64,000 nucleotides of DNA from NCBI RefSeq assembly GCF_019343495.1, contig NZ_CP072549.1, forward strand, positions 1,798,001 through 1,862,000. Reading direction: 5' to 3'. A model generated the notes under the pieces. That model did no database searches. It saw only the letters and a list, made by a program, of their open reading frames with translations, and had not been told where the DNA came from. This DNA comes from Acinetobacter lwoffii. Its GTDB lineage: Bacteria > Pseudomonadota > Gammaproteobacteria > Pseudomonadales > Moraxellaceae. Below are positions 37,374 to 46,695 of this stretch, piece by piece (position 1 is the first letter of the stretch; each line of letters begins with the position of its first letter). Made by a program: the position numbers and the translations under genes.

Positions 37374-38279
37374 TTAGAGGTTCAGGACGCGTTTGGGTAC
37401 CAGACGTTTTTTGTCGGTGATTTCTGCCAGACCCAGACATTTCTCGCCATCAAAAACCAGCACCTGTTCAGCTGCTTCATGTTCGATATTGCTTTCCATG
37501 CCGCGGCTAAAATATTCTGCGCGACCTTCGGGTACCTGCACTTTTGGAAAATGATCAACCGGTGCATAGGCCGGCAACAACAGTGCATCACGCTCTGCTT
37601 CGCTCAGGCTTTCCAGATATTCAATGGTATAACTCGGGATCAAATCAAAATGACCGGTTTTGATGCGGTGCAGATAAGTCAGATGGCCATAAGTTCCCAG
37701 TGCTTTGGCAATATCTTCACCCAATACCCGGATATAAGTCCCTTTAGAACAGGTAATATCCAGCGTGATACTGTTCTCCGTAAAGGATAAAAGCTCAATC
37801 GCTAAAATGGTAATCGGACGTGCTTCACGTTCAATCTCGATACCTTTGCGCGCCAGTTCGTATAAAGGACGGCCTTCTTTTTTCAAGGCAGAATACATTG
37901 GCGGCACTTGCTGGATATCACCCACAAATTGCGCCAGTGTTTCCTGAATCAAAGACTCGGATAATTCAGGAACCACTTTTTCCAAGAGCACCTCGCCTTC
38001 CACATCACCCGTGGTGGTGCTATGCCCCAAAAATACGGTCGTCTGATAACGCTTGACCGAATCTAATAAATAATGCGAAAACTTGGTCGCCTCCCCCAAA
38101 CACACGGGCAATAAACCGGATGCCAACGGATCCAGCGCGCCGGTATGGCCGGCTTTTTGTGCACGGTACAACCAGCGGACTCTTTGCAATGCGGCATTAG
38201 AACTGATACCCAAAGGCTTATTGAGCAGGAAGACACCACTAAGATGACGACGCTGAATTTTAGGAGATGATGCTTTCAT
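37374..38279 (-). CDS. truB: tRNA pseudouridine-55 synthase
   Basis: TruB makes pseudouridine 55 in the T-loop of tRNAs and also acts as a tRNA chaperone. The 301-residue protein has the usual domain order: catalytic core with the aspartate in [15 protein letters not shown], the [14 protein letters not shown] segment, and a C-terminal PUA-like region (about 240-301). In many bacteria truB follows rbfA; here it instead precedes a TSUP permease and is divergent from the lipase chaperone gene. Confidence 0.95.
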   Translation of the reverse strand: MKASSPKIQRRHLSGVFLLNKPLGISSNAALQRVRWLYRAQKAGHTGALDPLASGLLPVCLGEATKFSHYLLDSVKRYQTTVFLGHSTTTGDVEGEVLLEKVVPELSESLIQETLAQFVGDIQQVPPMYSALKKEGRPLYELARKGIEIEREARPITILAIELLSFTENSITLDITCSKGTYIRVLGEDIAKALGTYGHLTYLHRIKTGHFDLIPSYTIEYLESLSEAERDALLLPAYAPVDHFPKVQVPEGRAEYFSRGMESNIEHEAAEQVLVFDGEKCLGLAEITDKKRLVPKRVLNL

Positions 38280-38465
38280 GGCAAAAAATCAGACATTTTA
38301 TAAATTGGCGCCATGGTAAAACCCTGCGAGAGGATTTACAACTTTTCTATAGTCTCTAATGATTTTTATGGCATATTGAGCCGGCTTGAACATCTAAAAG
38401 CTTTAATATCTAAAAGCTTAAATATCTAAAAATAATGAAATAACGAGAAAATAGGTGCATAGGAT

Positions 38466-39494
38466 ATGCAGAAATATAAAATATGGATCATTCTGGCGTT
38501 GCTGGTGCTATGCATCCTCACACTGCTCTTATGGCTGTCCCCAAAAGAAAATACCCAGGCGGATACCGGGACAAAAATGCCTTTAACCGAAACTCAGGCA
38601 GAGCAAACCGCACTCTTGGTCAATGGTCCTGCCAATGCAGCCTTCCCCAGTGCCAGCCAGCAAGATACCGAAATTAATTGTCAGATGCAGCTAGACGCCA
38701 GCAACCGTCTGCTCGTGAATGAACAGACCCGCAACTGTTTTGAATATTTTATTACCCAGTTCGGTGAAAAAAATCTGCAACAGATCCAGCAGGATTTTAA
38801 AGCCTATATTCGCCAGAATCATAAAGAACCGGCACTCTCGCAAATTCTGGATTTATGGGATCGTTATCTCCAGTATCGTCAGGGTTTAGGCCAGCTCACT
38901 GCACCGACTGGGCTGAATCAGGAAGATCCTGCCTATTATCGTAGCATCTATAACAGTACCCAAAATTTGCGCCAGCAATACTTTTCCAAGTATGAAATCG
39001 AAGGCTTGTTCGGTACAGAAGATGCCTATCATGAATATACCCTGGACCGGATGAGCGTACTGGCGGACAAAAGCTTGACTGAGATTGAAAAAGCGCAAAA
39101 GCTCAAAGCACTGTTTCAGCAGCTTCCGCAGGACTGGCAGGAAAATTTGGAACAACTGAATAAACTGGAAGATCTGCGCAAACTCACCGCTGATATTAAA
39201 GCCCGTGGTGGTTCCCGTGATGAAATCCGGCAGATGCGGATAAATCTGGTCGGTGCTGAAGCAACACAACGTCTGGAACAGCTGGATGTAAAACGCAGCG
39301 ACTGGAAAAACCGGGTGACGGGCTATTTAGATGAACGAGATCAGATTACCCAGTCCAGCATGTCCGATACTGCCAAACAGCAAGCCATTGCCCAACTTCG
39401 CAGCCAACATTTTAATACACCGCAAGAACAGCTACGAGTAGAAACCTTTGAACAGGTTCATGATCAGGGAGCCAAACTACCCTTTGCTGACTAA
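38466..39494 (+). CDS. lifO: Lipase-specific foldase (lipase chaperone)
   Basis: The foldase is a membrane-anchored periplasmic protein needed to fold secreted family I lipases. The 342-residue product has an N-terminal membrane anchor (about residues 6-24), a variable Gln/Thr-rich linker to about residue 65, and a long helical lipase-binding domain. The family motif RxxFDY is present as R89-N-C-F-E-Y94, with Asp replaced by Glu. It lies ahead of four lipase genes in the order known from other Acinetobacter (chaperone first), but a terminator and a 390-base gap separate it from the first lipase. Confidence 0.92.
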   Translation: MQKYKIWIILALLVLCILTLLLWLSPKENTQADTGTKMPLTETQAEQTALLVNGPANAAFPSASQQDTEINCQMQLDASNRLLVNEQTRNCFEYFITQFGEKNLQQIQQDFKAYIRQNHKEPALSQILDLWDRYLQYRQGLGQLTAPTGLNQEDPAYYRSIYNSTQNLRQQYFSKYEIEGLFGTEDAYHEYTLDRMSVLADKSLTEIEKAQKLKALFQQLPQDWQENLEQLNKLEDLRKLTADIKARGGSRDEIRQMRINLVGAEATQRLEQLDVKRSDWKNRVTGYLDERDQITQSSMSDTAKQQAIAQLRSQHFNTPQEQLRVETFEQVHDQGAKLPFAD

Positions 39495-39497
39495 GCC

Positions 39498-39533
39498 TAA
39501 AAGCCATCACCTGTTGATGGCTTTTTTATAAAT
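39498..39533 (+). terminator. Terminator after the lipase chaperone gene
   Basis: AAAAGCCATCA and TGATGGCTTTTTT pair around CCTGT. It would end most chaperone transcripts before the lipases. Confidence 0.88.
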
Positions 39534-39884
39534 GCCCTTTTGATAACTTTATATTTTTTCTCAAAATGATCTTTTATAGTTGTTTCCAAATATTTCGTAT
39601 TTACACAAAATAACTTAGAAAAATTATAATGATTTCAAAGACTTTTTATTTAAATACATCTGCAAATAAAACGCATACTTACAATGTAAATTCCTCCTGT
39701 CCTGCATGTCCCCAAATGACATGGTTTTAGACCTCTGAAATGAAAAAATACCGCTTCTTCAAAAGAAAAATTGCTCAGCCACTGAAGGCCTAAACTGTAT
39801 TTTCATCGTCTGATTTGTGGCTTGCAACACTCTACAAAAAGCAATGATTGCTTGAATAACGATAAAATTTAAAAAGGGACAGCT
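39534..39884. other. AT-rich promoter region of the first lipase gene
   Basis: About 350 bases without a gene, very AT-rich to 39660, then more mixed. The start-proximal AAAAGGGACAGCT gives a good ribosome-binding site for the lipase. No palindromic operator stands out. Confidence 0.4.
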
Positions 39885-40895
39885 ATGTATACTTTCAGCA
39901 AGACAGCCCAGTTACTGACTGTGGCTTTAGCGACCACTCTGGGATTCAGTTTTTCTGCACAGACTCAGGCTGCAGCGAGTGCAACACAAGTCATCGAAAA
40001 GAGCCGGTCTGACTATGCCAAGACCAAATATCCGATCCTGATGGTACATGGCTGGTTAGGCTGGTCACGTATTGGCACCGATAGTATCGGGCTGGATTAC
40101 TGGTATCAGATTCTGCCAGATATGGCACGTAATGGTTCAACCGTGTTTGCTGCACAATTATCGCCGGCAAATACAACGATGCATCGCGGAGAACAACTAA
40201 TCCATCAGGTTGAAGAGGTTCTGGCAATTACCGGAAAGCAAAAACTGAACTTGATTGGCCATTCCCATGGTGGACCAACAGTGCTGTATGTTGCAGCGAC
40301 CCAGCCGCAGTATATCGCCTCTATTACCGGCGTTGCAGGAACCTACCATGGCTCCAAAGTGGCAGATGATATTCAGAACAATAGCCTGACGCGTACCGCC
40401 TTTAACATTTTAGGTGATTATATTATTGGTCCATTGATTGCACTGGGTCAGTTTAAGCCTGAACTGGAAATTGATTTTGATGCTTCCATGAAATCCCTGA
40501 GCCAGACCGGTTCAAATACTTTTAATGCCACAGTGGCACAGCAGGTGGTCAAAGATGGCGTATTGGCTTCTACAGAAAACTGCAATAAAAATTTAAAACA
40601 GAAAGATAGTAAAGGCATTCATTATTATTCATGGACGGGTGTGGCCCAAGCCACCAATGCCCTGGATATTGATACGATCCTGATGCAGCTCGGCCCTTTA
40701 TCTTATGGCAGTAAAGACAATGATGGCATGGTTTCACGTTGTAGTGCGTTCATGGGCAAGGTGATTCATGACCAGTACAAACTCAATCATACGGACCTGG
40801 CCAATATGATGTTTGGTCTGAAAGGCGTGTTTGCACCAGATCCGGTCGCCCTCTACCGCCAGCATGCCAACCGACTCAAATTAGAAGGTTTATAA
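39885..40895 (+). CDS. lipA: Secreted triacylglycerol lipase, family I, first copy
   Basis: The 336-residue precursor has a Sec signal peptide (about residues 1-30). The alpha/beta-hydrolase core shows the oxyanion segment MVHGWLGW, the nucleophile S127 in GHSHGG, the acid D280 in DNDGMVSRCSA and H302 in LNHTDL. C233 and C286 are placed to form the family's disulfide, and the Asp residues near the His loop fit the calcium site of Pseudomonas/Burkholderia lipases. It should need the upstream foldase and type II secretion. Three further copies follow. Confidence 0.94.
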   Translation: MYTFSKTAQLLTVALATTLGFSFSAQTQAAASATQVIEKSRSDYAKTKYPILMVHGWLGWSRIGTDSIGLDYWYQILPDMARNGSTVFAAQLSPANTTMHRGEQLIHQVEEVLAITGKQKLNLIGHSHGGPTVLYVAATQPQYIASITGVAGTYHGSKVADDIQNNSLTRTAFNILGDYIIGPLIALGQFKPELEIDFDASMKSLSQTGSNTFNATVAQQVVKDGVLASTENCNKNLKQKDSKGIHYYSWTGVAQATNALDIDTILMQLGPLSYGSKDNDGMVSRCSAFMGKVIHDQYKLNHTDLANMMFGLKGVFAPDPVALYRQHANRLKLEGL

Positions 40896-40903
40896 CCCCA
40901 GAG

Positions 40904-40938
40904 TGCCTGTATTTTCAGCTGAAATATAGGCTTTTTTT
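40904..40938 (+). terminator. Terminator after the first lipase gene
   Basis: GCCTGTATTTtCAG and CTGAAATATAGGC form a long imperfect stem followed by TTTTTTT. Confidence 0.8.
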
Positions 40939-40980
40939 CTGGTTCTTTTTATTTGACCTATCCGCGATCGGGAAGCTGCA

Positions 40981-41721
40981 ATGAAAAAAATAATGTATCA
41001 CTTAAACCTTTTGCTGCTGGGTTCCATCTTGACTAGTCCTGTGCAAGCCTCGGCATTACAGGAATATAAAAGTAATTTTGTCCTCTCGAGTTATGCCAAG
41101 ACAAAATACCCGATGGTCTTTGTTCATGGTTTTGGTCTAGGTTTTAACCGGATTGGAACAGATCACATCGGTTTAGATTATTGGTATCAGATTCCCCAAG
41201 ACCTGAGCCGGTATGGTGCACGGGTGTTTTCTGCCGAATTGTCTGCTGTTGCGTCCAATGAACTGCGCGGTGAACAGCTCTTGATGCAAATTGATGAAAT
41301 ACTGGCACTGACGGGCCAGAAGAAAGTCAATCTGATTGGGCATAGCCAAGGTGGCCCAACAATTCAATATATCGAGGGCGTTGCACCGCATAAAGCCGCC
41401 TCTTTAACCGCCATTGCCGGGGCGATGCAAGGCACCCCGTTTTTTGTCAATGCCAGCCAGACGCCACTGCTTGAACCCTTTATCCATGCCATTGGTACAA
41501 TTTTGGGCCATAGCATGAATCTGGTTACAGCTAACCAGTATCCGGTCAGTATTATCGAGGCACTGCAAGCCATGAATCCAGAGGCGATTCAGGCCTTCAA
41601 TGTGAAATATGGCTCCTCTGCCATTCCCCAAAACTGTCAGACCCAAGGCAGCAAACTTACATCCAATGGAATTTACCACTATTCCTGGATGGGCAACCGG
41701 CTCAAGCTGCAAGGCTTATAA
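40981..41721 (+). CDS. Truncated lipase paralogue lacking catalytic Asp and His, second copy
   Basis: The 246-residue precursor has a signal peptide (to about residue 23) and a lipase N-terminal half with the oxyanion segment VFVHGFGLG and S122 in GHSQGG. At about residue 238 the sequence jumps from YHYSWMG straight to NRLKLQGL, the last eight residues of the other copies. The roughly 76 residues that carry the catalytic Asp, the His and the second disulfide cysteine are missing in frame. It is therefore unlikely to be a working lipase. Signal, frame and start remain intact, so it may still be made and secreted. Confidence 0.85.
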   Translation: MKKIMYHLNLLLLGSILTSPVQASALQEYKSNFVLSSYAKTKYPMVFVHGFGLGFNRIGTDHIGLDYWYQIPQDLSRYGARVFSAELSAVASNELRGEQLLMQIDEILALTGQKKVNLIGHSQGGPTIQYIEGVAPHKAASLTAIAGAMQGTPFFVNASQTPLLEPFIHAIGTILGHSMNLVTANQYPVSIIEALQAMNPEAIQAFNVKYGSSAIPQNCQTQGSKLTSNGIYHYSWMGNRLKLQGL

Positions 41722-41854
41722 ATCACTTATTTTATGAATAGATCATCTTTATTAATTAAAAAAACTTAGGAAACTGAGTCCCTGCTACATAGGGGAACTT
41801 TAGGCAACTGGATGAGGATCATCCCGTTAAAACAACAAAAGTGAGGAAAATATA

Positions 41855-42823
41855 ATGAAATTCGGAATATTAATCACCGGCCTGCTGCTGGCGGGTACAT
41901 GTCTCAGCACCCAGGCATCCACCCAGGCCAGTCAGGTCACAGCAAAAGCCAGTTCACAATATGCCAAGACCCAATATCCGATTGTCTTTGCACATGGTAT
42001 GGCGGGTTTCATCCGGATCGGTACTGACCAGTTTGGACTGGATTACTGGTATCAGATTTTACCGGATCTGGCGCGTAATGGCGGTAATGTCTGGGCAACA
42101 CGTGTCTCGCCTTTTAACTCATCGGAAATTCGGGGTGAGCAACTTTTAGAGCAGGTAAATGAAATTCTGGCCATTACCGGTGCAAAGAAAGTCAATCTGA
42201 TCGGTCATTCCCATGGCGGCCCGACCATTCGTTATGTCGCAGGTGCAGGGAATGGAATAGTCGCTTCCCTGACTTCTGTCGGTGCTCCGCATAAGGGCTC
42301 CCCGGTTGGAGACCTGATCCTGCAAGCAGAAGGTACACCGATACAAGGGCCTTTAGTCGGTGGTATCAACCTGGTGTCTAAGGCCATCACCTGGGCACAA
42401 GGTCTGGATCCAAACAGTTTCCCACATGACTCTCTGGCAGGTGGTAGCAGTCTAACCTTGGCAGGATCCGCTCAATTCAACCAGAAATATCCGCTGGGTA
42501 TGCCAACCACCGCCTGCGGTGAAGGTAAGGAAAAAGACGGTGATATTCGCCATTATTCATTCACAGGTATAGGTCAAGTCACCAACCCGCTCGATCCTGA
42601 TTCAGCATTGAAAGTTACAGCTTTACTCATTGATGGCGGCAAGGAAAATGATGGTCTGGTCTCCCGCTGTAGTGCCAAATTCGGTAAAACGATTCGGGAT
42701 AACTACAACTGGAACCATCTGGATGAAGTGAACCAGCTCCTTGGATTAAAGAATATCTTTGCTCCAGACCCAGTCGATGTTTATCGCCAGCATGCCAACC
42801 GGCTCAAATTGCAAGGCCTGTAA
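41855..42823 (+). CDS. lipA: Secreted triacylglycerol lipase, family I, third copy
   Basis: The 322-residue precursor has a signal peptide ending near TQAS. S119 in GHSHGGPT, D266 in ENDGLVSRCSA and H288 in NWNHLDEV form the triad, and the paired cysteines (TTACGEG and SRCSA) are present. The LTSVGAPHKGSPVGD segment after the nucleophile is the closest of the four copies to the classical Pseudomonas/Burkholderia lipases. The start ATG at 41855 is preceded by GTGAGGAAAATATA. A terminator follows. Confidence 0.94.
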   Translation: MKFGILITGLLLAGTCLSTQASTQASQVTAKASSQYAKTQYPIVFAHGMAGFIRIGTDQFGLDYWYQILPDLARNGGNVWATRVSPFNSSEIRGEQLLEQVNEILAITGAKKVNLIGHSHGGPTIRYVAGAGNGIVASLTSVGAPHKGSPVGDLILQAEGTPIQGPLVGGINLVSKAITWAQGLDPNSFPHDSLAGGSSLTLAGSAQFNQKYPLGMPTTACGEGKEKDGDIRHYSFTGIGQVTNPLDPDSALKVTALLIDGGKENDGLVSRCSAKFGKTIRDNYNWNHLDEVNQLLGLKNIFAPDPVDVYRQHANRLKLQGL

Positions 42824-42830
42824 TTCAATC

Positions 42831-42866
42831 TCATCCCTGTCATCACAATGTGCAGGGATTTTTTAA
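42831..42866 (+). terminator. Terminator after the third lipase gene
   Basis: CATCCCTG and CAGGGATT pair around a 13-base loop and are followed by TTTTTAATTTTT. It lies between the third and fourth lipase genes. Confidence 0.75.
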
Positions 42867-42892
42867 TTTTTAAACCGCCAAAATGGAACTTT

Positions 42893-43873
42893 ATGAAAAT
42901 TAGAACGCATTTTATAACCTTATGCTGCGTGTTATTTACGGGCCAATATGTGCAGGCTTCCAATTTGCAGCAAGCAGAATCCAGATTTGTCGTGTCCAAT
43001 TATGCCAAAACACACTACCCCATTGTATTTGCACATGGCATGGTCGGCTTTAATCGCATTGGTTTTGATGCCTTAGGCATGGACTATTGGTATCAAATTC
43101 TGCCTGATTTAGCCCGTAATGGTTCAACTGCCTTTGCCACCCGCATCTCACCTTTCAATTCTAGCGAAATCAGAGGTGAACAATATGTGGAGCAACTGAA
43201 AGAAGTCATGGCGATCACCGGCGCAAAAAAATTGAATTTAATTGGTCATAGTCATGGTGCACATAGCGTGCGTTATGCAGCCGGGGTGATGCCGCAACAT
43301 GTAGCCTCAGTGATGACTGTGGGCGGTGCCAACCAAGGGACGATTGTCGCCTCTGATGTTATGCGACTTGCTAATCAAACCGGTACATCTGAATTGCTTA
43401 ATACCCTGATCAGCAGTTTTGGCAACGTCATCATGTGGGCACAAGGCTTAGACGGTCAAGCTTTCCCACACAACGCCCTTGCAGCAGGACACAGCACCTC
43501 AATTGAAGGCACAGCCGAATTTAACCAGCGCTTTAAACTCGGGCTTTCGCTGAGCCCATGTGGTGAAGGCAAATATACAGACCAAGGCATTGCACTGTAT
43601 TCAATGACCGGCAATCAACCCGTGACTAATCTCCTAGATGTCAGTGATGCCGCCATGAAAGCCTTGGATCTACTTTCTGCAAGTAAGGCTGGCGCGAATG
43701 ATGGAATCGTCTCGGTATGTAGTGCCAAATTTGGTAAAACGATTCGTGATGATTATCCATGGAATCATCTGGATGAAATCAACTTGCTATTTGGCATTAA
43801 AGGTACCTTGGCACCTGATCCAGTTGCTGCCTATCGTCAACATGCCAACCGCTTAAAACTGCAAGGTTTATAG
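42893..43873 (+). CDS. lipA: Secreted triacylglycerol lipase, family I, fourth copy
   Basis: The 326-residue precursor, read from the ATG at 42893, has a signal peptide ending near VQAS. The in-frame ATG at 42848 lies in the preceding terminator and is rejected. S120 lies in GHSHGAHS, where the usual second glycine after the nucleophile's GG pair is changed to GAH; D270 (NDGIVSVCSA) and H292 (PWNHLDEI) complete the triad. The segment after the nucleophile (VGGANQGTIVA) differs from the third copy, which suggests a different substrate preference. This last point is inference. Confidence 0.93.
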   Translation: MKIRTHFITLCCVLFTGQYVQASNLQQAESRFVVSNYAKTHYPIVFAHGMVGFNRIGFDALGMDYWYQILPDLARNGSTAFATRISPFNSSEIRGEQYVEQLKEVMAITGAKKLNLIGHSHGAHSVRYAAGVMPQHVASVMTVGGANQGTIVASDVMRLANQTGTSELLNTLISSFGNVIMWAQGLDGQAFPHNALAAGHSTSIEGTAEFNQRFKLGLSLSPCGEGKYTDQGIALYSMTGNQPVTNLLDVSDAAMKALDLLSASKAGANDGIVSVCSAKFGKTIRDDYPWNHLDEINLLFGIKGTLAPDPVAAYRQHANRLKLQGL

Positions 43874-43881
43874 AGTTACAC

Positions 43882-43911
43882 AAGCCTCTATTCCTCCAGA
43901 GGCTTTTTCTA
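43882..43911 (+). terminator. Terminator after the fourth lipase gene
   Basis: AAGCCTCT and AGAGGCTT pair around ATTCCTCC and are followed by TTTCT. Confidence 0.8.
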
Positions 43912-44014
43912 TCTTATTTTTCTCTAAATTTTTTCTTGAAATTTACTTGTTAATCATGATCAAACTGCATATAAAATATTCATCAAATATAAAAAGAACT
44001 GTGAAATAAAATAA

Positions 44015-44326
44015 ATGCAGATACGTTCTATAGAAATCAAAAACAAATTTAAAAGAACCTGTCCCTGTTGCAAACGAAAAGTCATTAATCCTTTTCAATT
44101 TAAAAAATATGAGCCTTATTATTGCCCCTATTGTCATCGACATATTATCGCAAATGTATGGATCAGTATTTTACTGGTTATCACACAATGTTTTATTTGC
44201 ATTCAACTTTTTAATGCAGGATTCCAGTCTTGGGGATATTTTGTATTATTCCTGATGTTTATTCATAAAATTTTCTTGGATATTTTGGATGCTATGATCT
44301 TGCCTTTGCAGGAACATTTCGAATAA
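44015..44326 (+). CDS. Small zinc-ribbon membrane protein of unknown function
   Basis: The 103-residue protein has an N-terminal zinc ribbon made by C16-P-C-C19 and C37-P-Y-C40 and then two hydrophobic segments (about 47-66 and 71-92). Many small bacterial proteins combine such a ribbon with membrane helices, but I do not recognise this one. It is AT-rich. The ribosome-binding site is weak. It stands alone between the lipases and rplS, convergent with rplS, and shares a terminator with it. Confidence 0.6.
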   Translation: MQIRSIEIKNKFKRTCPCCKRKVINPFQFKKYEPYYCPYCHRHIIANVWISILLVITQCFICIQLFNAGFQSWGYFVLFLMFIHKIFLDILDAMILPLQEHFE

Positions 44327-44346
44327 ATCTACATAAAAATTAGGCA

Positions 44347-44377
44347 TAAAAAATGCGCCCAAAGGCGCATTTTTTCA
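44347..44377. terminator. Bidirectional terminator between the zinc-ribbon gene and rplS
   Basis: AAAAAATGCGCC and GGCGCATTTTTT pair around CAAA, ending the rpsP-rimM-trmD-rplS transcript on the minus strand. Confidence 0.92.
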
Positions 44378-44395
44378 CTCGTATAAAGCTTAAAA

Positions 44396-44770
44396 TTAAG
44401 CTTTAGTTTTACGAGCTGGTAATTTTTCACGAATACGTGCAGCTTTACCAGACAATTCACGTAGGTAGTAAAGTTTAGCACGACGAACGTCACCACGACG
44501 TTTCACTTCGATACCAGCAACGATTGGAGAGTGAGTTTGGAATACACGCTCAACGCCAACACCGCTAGAAATTTTACGTACTGTGAACGCAGAGTTCAAA
44601 CCACGGTTTTTCTTAGCAATTACAACGCCTTCGAACGCCTGCAAACGCTCACGATCGCCTTCTTTTACTTTAACTTGAACAATAACTGTATCACCTGGTG
44701 CAAAAGCAGGGATGTTTTGTTTCAATTGTGCGTTTTCAATTACTTGAACTAAAGGATGCTTACCGCTCAT
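44396..44770 (-). CDS. rplS: 50S ribosomal protein L19
   Basis: L19 lies at the 30S-50S interface. The 124-residue protein starts [12 protein letters not shown], and the family blocks [20 protein letters not shown] (read in parts), [12 protein letters not shown] and [14 protein letters not shown] are present. The ATG at 44768-44770 has GGAGAT upstream; a start 14 codons earlier is rejected. It is the last gene of the rpsP-rimM-trmD-rplS operon, separated from trmD by about 185 bases that contain a strong hairpin. Confidence 0.97.
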   Translation of the reverse strand: MSGKHPLVQVIENAQLKQNIPAFAPGDTVIVQVKVKEGDRERLQAFEGVVIAKKNRGLNSAFTVRKISSGVGVERVFQTHSPIVAGIEVKRRGDVRRAKLYYLRELSGKAARIREKLPARKTKA

Positions 44771-44855
44771 GGGGTATCTCCAATATATGCGAGTCAGAAG
44801 AGGTCTGATCATCGCTGGGTATAGAGGCTAAAGCGCATACACCCGATTATCTTTC

Positions 44856-44884
44856 CCTTTATGGTTGACCATCTCAACCATAAA
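44856..44884. repeat. Strong hairpin between trmD and rplS
   Basis: CTTTATGGTTGA (44856-44867) and TCAACCATAAAG (44873-44884) are exact 12-base inverted copies around CCATC. No T-run follows on either strand, so it is not a standard terminator. It lies in the operon mRNA ahead of rplS and may mark RNA processing or control rplS output. Confidence 0.75.
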
Positions 44885-44955
44885 GAGCCTATTAAAGAAT
44901 ACTTAAATCATTTTAAGTACTTGCTTGAAGATAGAAATGATCACTCATCAATATC

Positions 44956-45690
44956 TTACAAATCTTTTAGCCATTTTTTCTGCTGCTTGGTCAGTTCGAC
45001 TTTTTCCACCAACTCTGGGCGGCGTTCAAGTGTACGCTGATATCGCTGCAAAAACCGCCATTTTTCAATATTGGCATGATGCCCGGACTTTAACACCTCA
45101 GGCACATCCAAACCTTCAAAATGATCTGGCTTGGTATATTGTGGGCAATCTAGCAGACCATCCACAAATGAGTCTTGCACGTGTGACTGTTCATCAGACA
45201 TGGCACCTGGAAGTCTCCGGATAATACTGTCCAATAAAACCATCGCAGGAAGCTCACCACCCGATAAGACATAATCTCCAATTGACCATTCCTGATCAAC
45301 ATATTGCTGGATCAAACGTTCATCGACGCCTTCATAACGTCCGCACAGTACGATGATTCCGTCATATTTGACAAAATCCTGTACCGCAGTTTCGTTTAAG
45401 GTCTTTCCTTGCGGTGACATATACACCACAGGAACCTGAACTGCACCTGCTTGCGTTGCAAGCTCTTTGGCATGCTGGATTGCTTTTGCCAGAGGCTCAG
45501 CCATCATCACCATACCCGGACCACCGCCGAATGGACGTTCATCCACCCGTTTATAGTTGCCCGTCGCATAATCGCGAGGATTGATGCAATGAATTTGCAT
45601 CAACTCACGTTTTGCTGCGCGCCCGCTAATCCCATAGGCTGTAATCGCTTCAAACATTTCAGGAAAAAGCGTAATGACTGCAAAAAACAT
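44956..45690 (-). CDS. trmD: tRNA (guanine-37-N1)-methyltransferase
   Basis: TrmD methylates G37 next to the anticodon, using SAM, and prevents frameshifting. The 244-residue protein has the SPOUT trefoil-knot signature around [29 protein letters not shown] and the N-terminal [17 protein letters not shown]. The ATG at 45688-45690 is preferred to a start 15 codons earlier, which overlaps rimM. It lies between rimM and rplS. Confidence 0.97.
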   Translation of the reverse strand: MFFAVITLFPEMFEAITAYGISGRAAKRELMQIHCINPRDYATGNYKRVDERPFGGGPGMVMMAEPLAKAIQHAKELATQAGAVQVPVVYMSPQGKTLNETAVQDFVKYDGIIVLCGRYEGVDERLIQQYVDQEWSIGDYVLSGGELPAMVLLDSIIRRLPGAMSDEQSHVQDSFVDGLLDCPQYTKPDHFEGLDVPEVLKSGHHANIEKWRFLQRYQRTLERRPELVEKVELTKQQKKWLKDL

Positions 45691-45716
45691 CGCAGACTCC
45701 CGTATTTCCGAAAATA

Positions 45717-46265
45717 TTAGTAGTCTACGCCCCAATTGACGTAGATACGACCAGCTTCAAGATCAACGCGTTGCACCACATCTTTATGCCATGGGATCAT
45801 TCGCTCTTCGCCATCAATGCTGTCGGCAGTTGCGCGAACCACCATCACATCGTTAGCACCTGTTTCAAACAGCTCAAAAATTTGACCGAGATTGACTTCT
45901 TGTTCTTCATCATCCAGACCTAACACAGTTAGACCTTTTAAATCAGACCAATAGTACTCATCTACGCCTGCTTGAGGCAGTTGCGATTTAGAGATCCAGA
46001 CATTGGAGCCAACCAGTTCGTCTGCACCAGTGCGATCACTCACACCTTTAAGCGAAACTACCAGGCCTTTACCATGTGGTTTCCAACGTTTTACATCGAC
46101 AATTTGCCAACCTGCTTTGGTCTCAATGTACCAAGGCAGATAGTCAAATATGTTGCTCATAGGTTCTGTATTGGAATAGACCCAGAGCCACCCATTTAAT
46201 CCATATGCTGAACGCAACTGTCCAATCTGAATACGATCTTCGGGAACATTCTGTGTTGGTGTCAT
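45717..46265 (-). CDS. rimM: 16S rRNA processing factor
   Basis: RimM binds S19 and helps mature the 30S head. The 182-residue product (from the ATG at 46263-46265; a TTG two codons upstream is also possible) has the N-terminal RimM domain ([21 protein letters not shown]) and a C-terminal PRC-barrel domain with [11 protein letters not shown] and [20 protein letters not shown]. Gene order rpsP-rimM-trmD-rplS is universal in this group. Confidence 0.96.
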   Translation of the reverse strand: MTPTQNVPEDRIQIGQLRSAYGLNGWLWVYSNTEPMSNIFDYLPWYIETKAGWQIVDVKRWKPHGKGLVVSLKGVSDRTGADELVGSNVWISKSQLPQAGVDEYYWSDLKGLTVLGLDDEEQEVNLGQIFELFETGANDVMVVRATADSIDGEERMIPWHKDVVQRVDLEAGRIYVNWGVDY

Positions 46266-46295
46266 GGGCAAGCTACTACCTAATTTATATAAAAA

Positions 46296-46553
46296 TTATG
46301 CAGCAACTGCAGCTTTTTTAGCTTGAGCAGCTAAAGAAGCAACACGATCAGAAGGTTGAGCACCTTGAGAAACCCAGTGAGCAAAACGGTCAGCATCTAA
46401 ACGAAGTTTTTCTGCTTTACCTTGAGCTGTAGGGTTGAAGAAACCGATACGTTCGATGAAACGACCGTCACGTGCATTACGGCTATCAGTCACAATGATT
46501 TGATAGAACGGACGTTTTTTAGCACCACCGCGTGCAAGACGAATAACAACCAT
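46296..46553 (-). CDS. rpsP: 30S ribosomal protein S16
   Basis: The 85-residue protein begins [19 protein letters not shown], the S16 signature, and ends in an Ala/Lys-rich tail. It heads the ribosome-maturation operon. The minor-pilin operon ends 143 bases upstream on the same strand with no strong terminator between, so some read-through from the pilin genes is possible. Confidence 0.98.
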   Translation of the reverse strand: MVVIRLARGGAKKRPFYQIIVTDSRNARDGRFIERIGFFNPTAQGKAEKLRLDADRFAHWVSQGAQPSDRVASLAAQAKKAAVAA

Positions 46554-46695
46554 GATAGAACCTTATAGTTTTTACGGATTATCCCTGTACCGACCACCGA
46601 TACATTTCAAACCCCTTTCATAGAGGGCAGTATTTTACTTGAACTTTGCCCTGAATGAAAGATGAAAAATAGGTTAGCTACAATTTTGGATTTAG

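Noticed and set aside
40981..41721. Second lipase shortened by an early stop or frameshift
   Set aside because: The C-terminal residues shared with the other copies are present in frame, so the loss is internal, not a truncation.
46554..46695. Terminator between pilE and rpsP
   Set aside because: AGGGCA/TGCCCT arms exist but are short, with a 17-base loop and no T-run.
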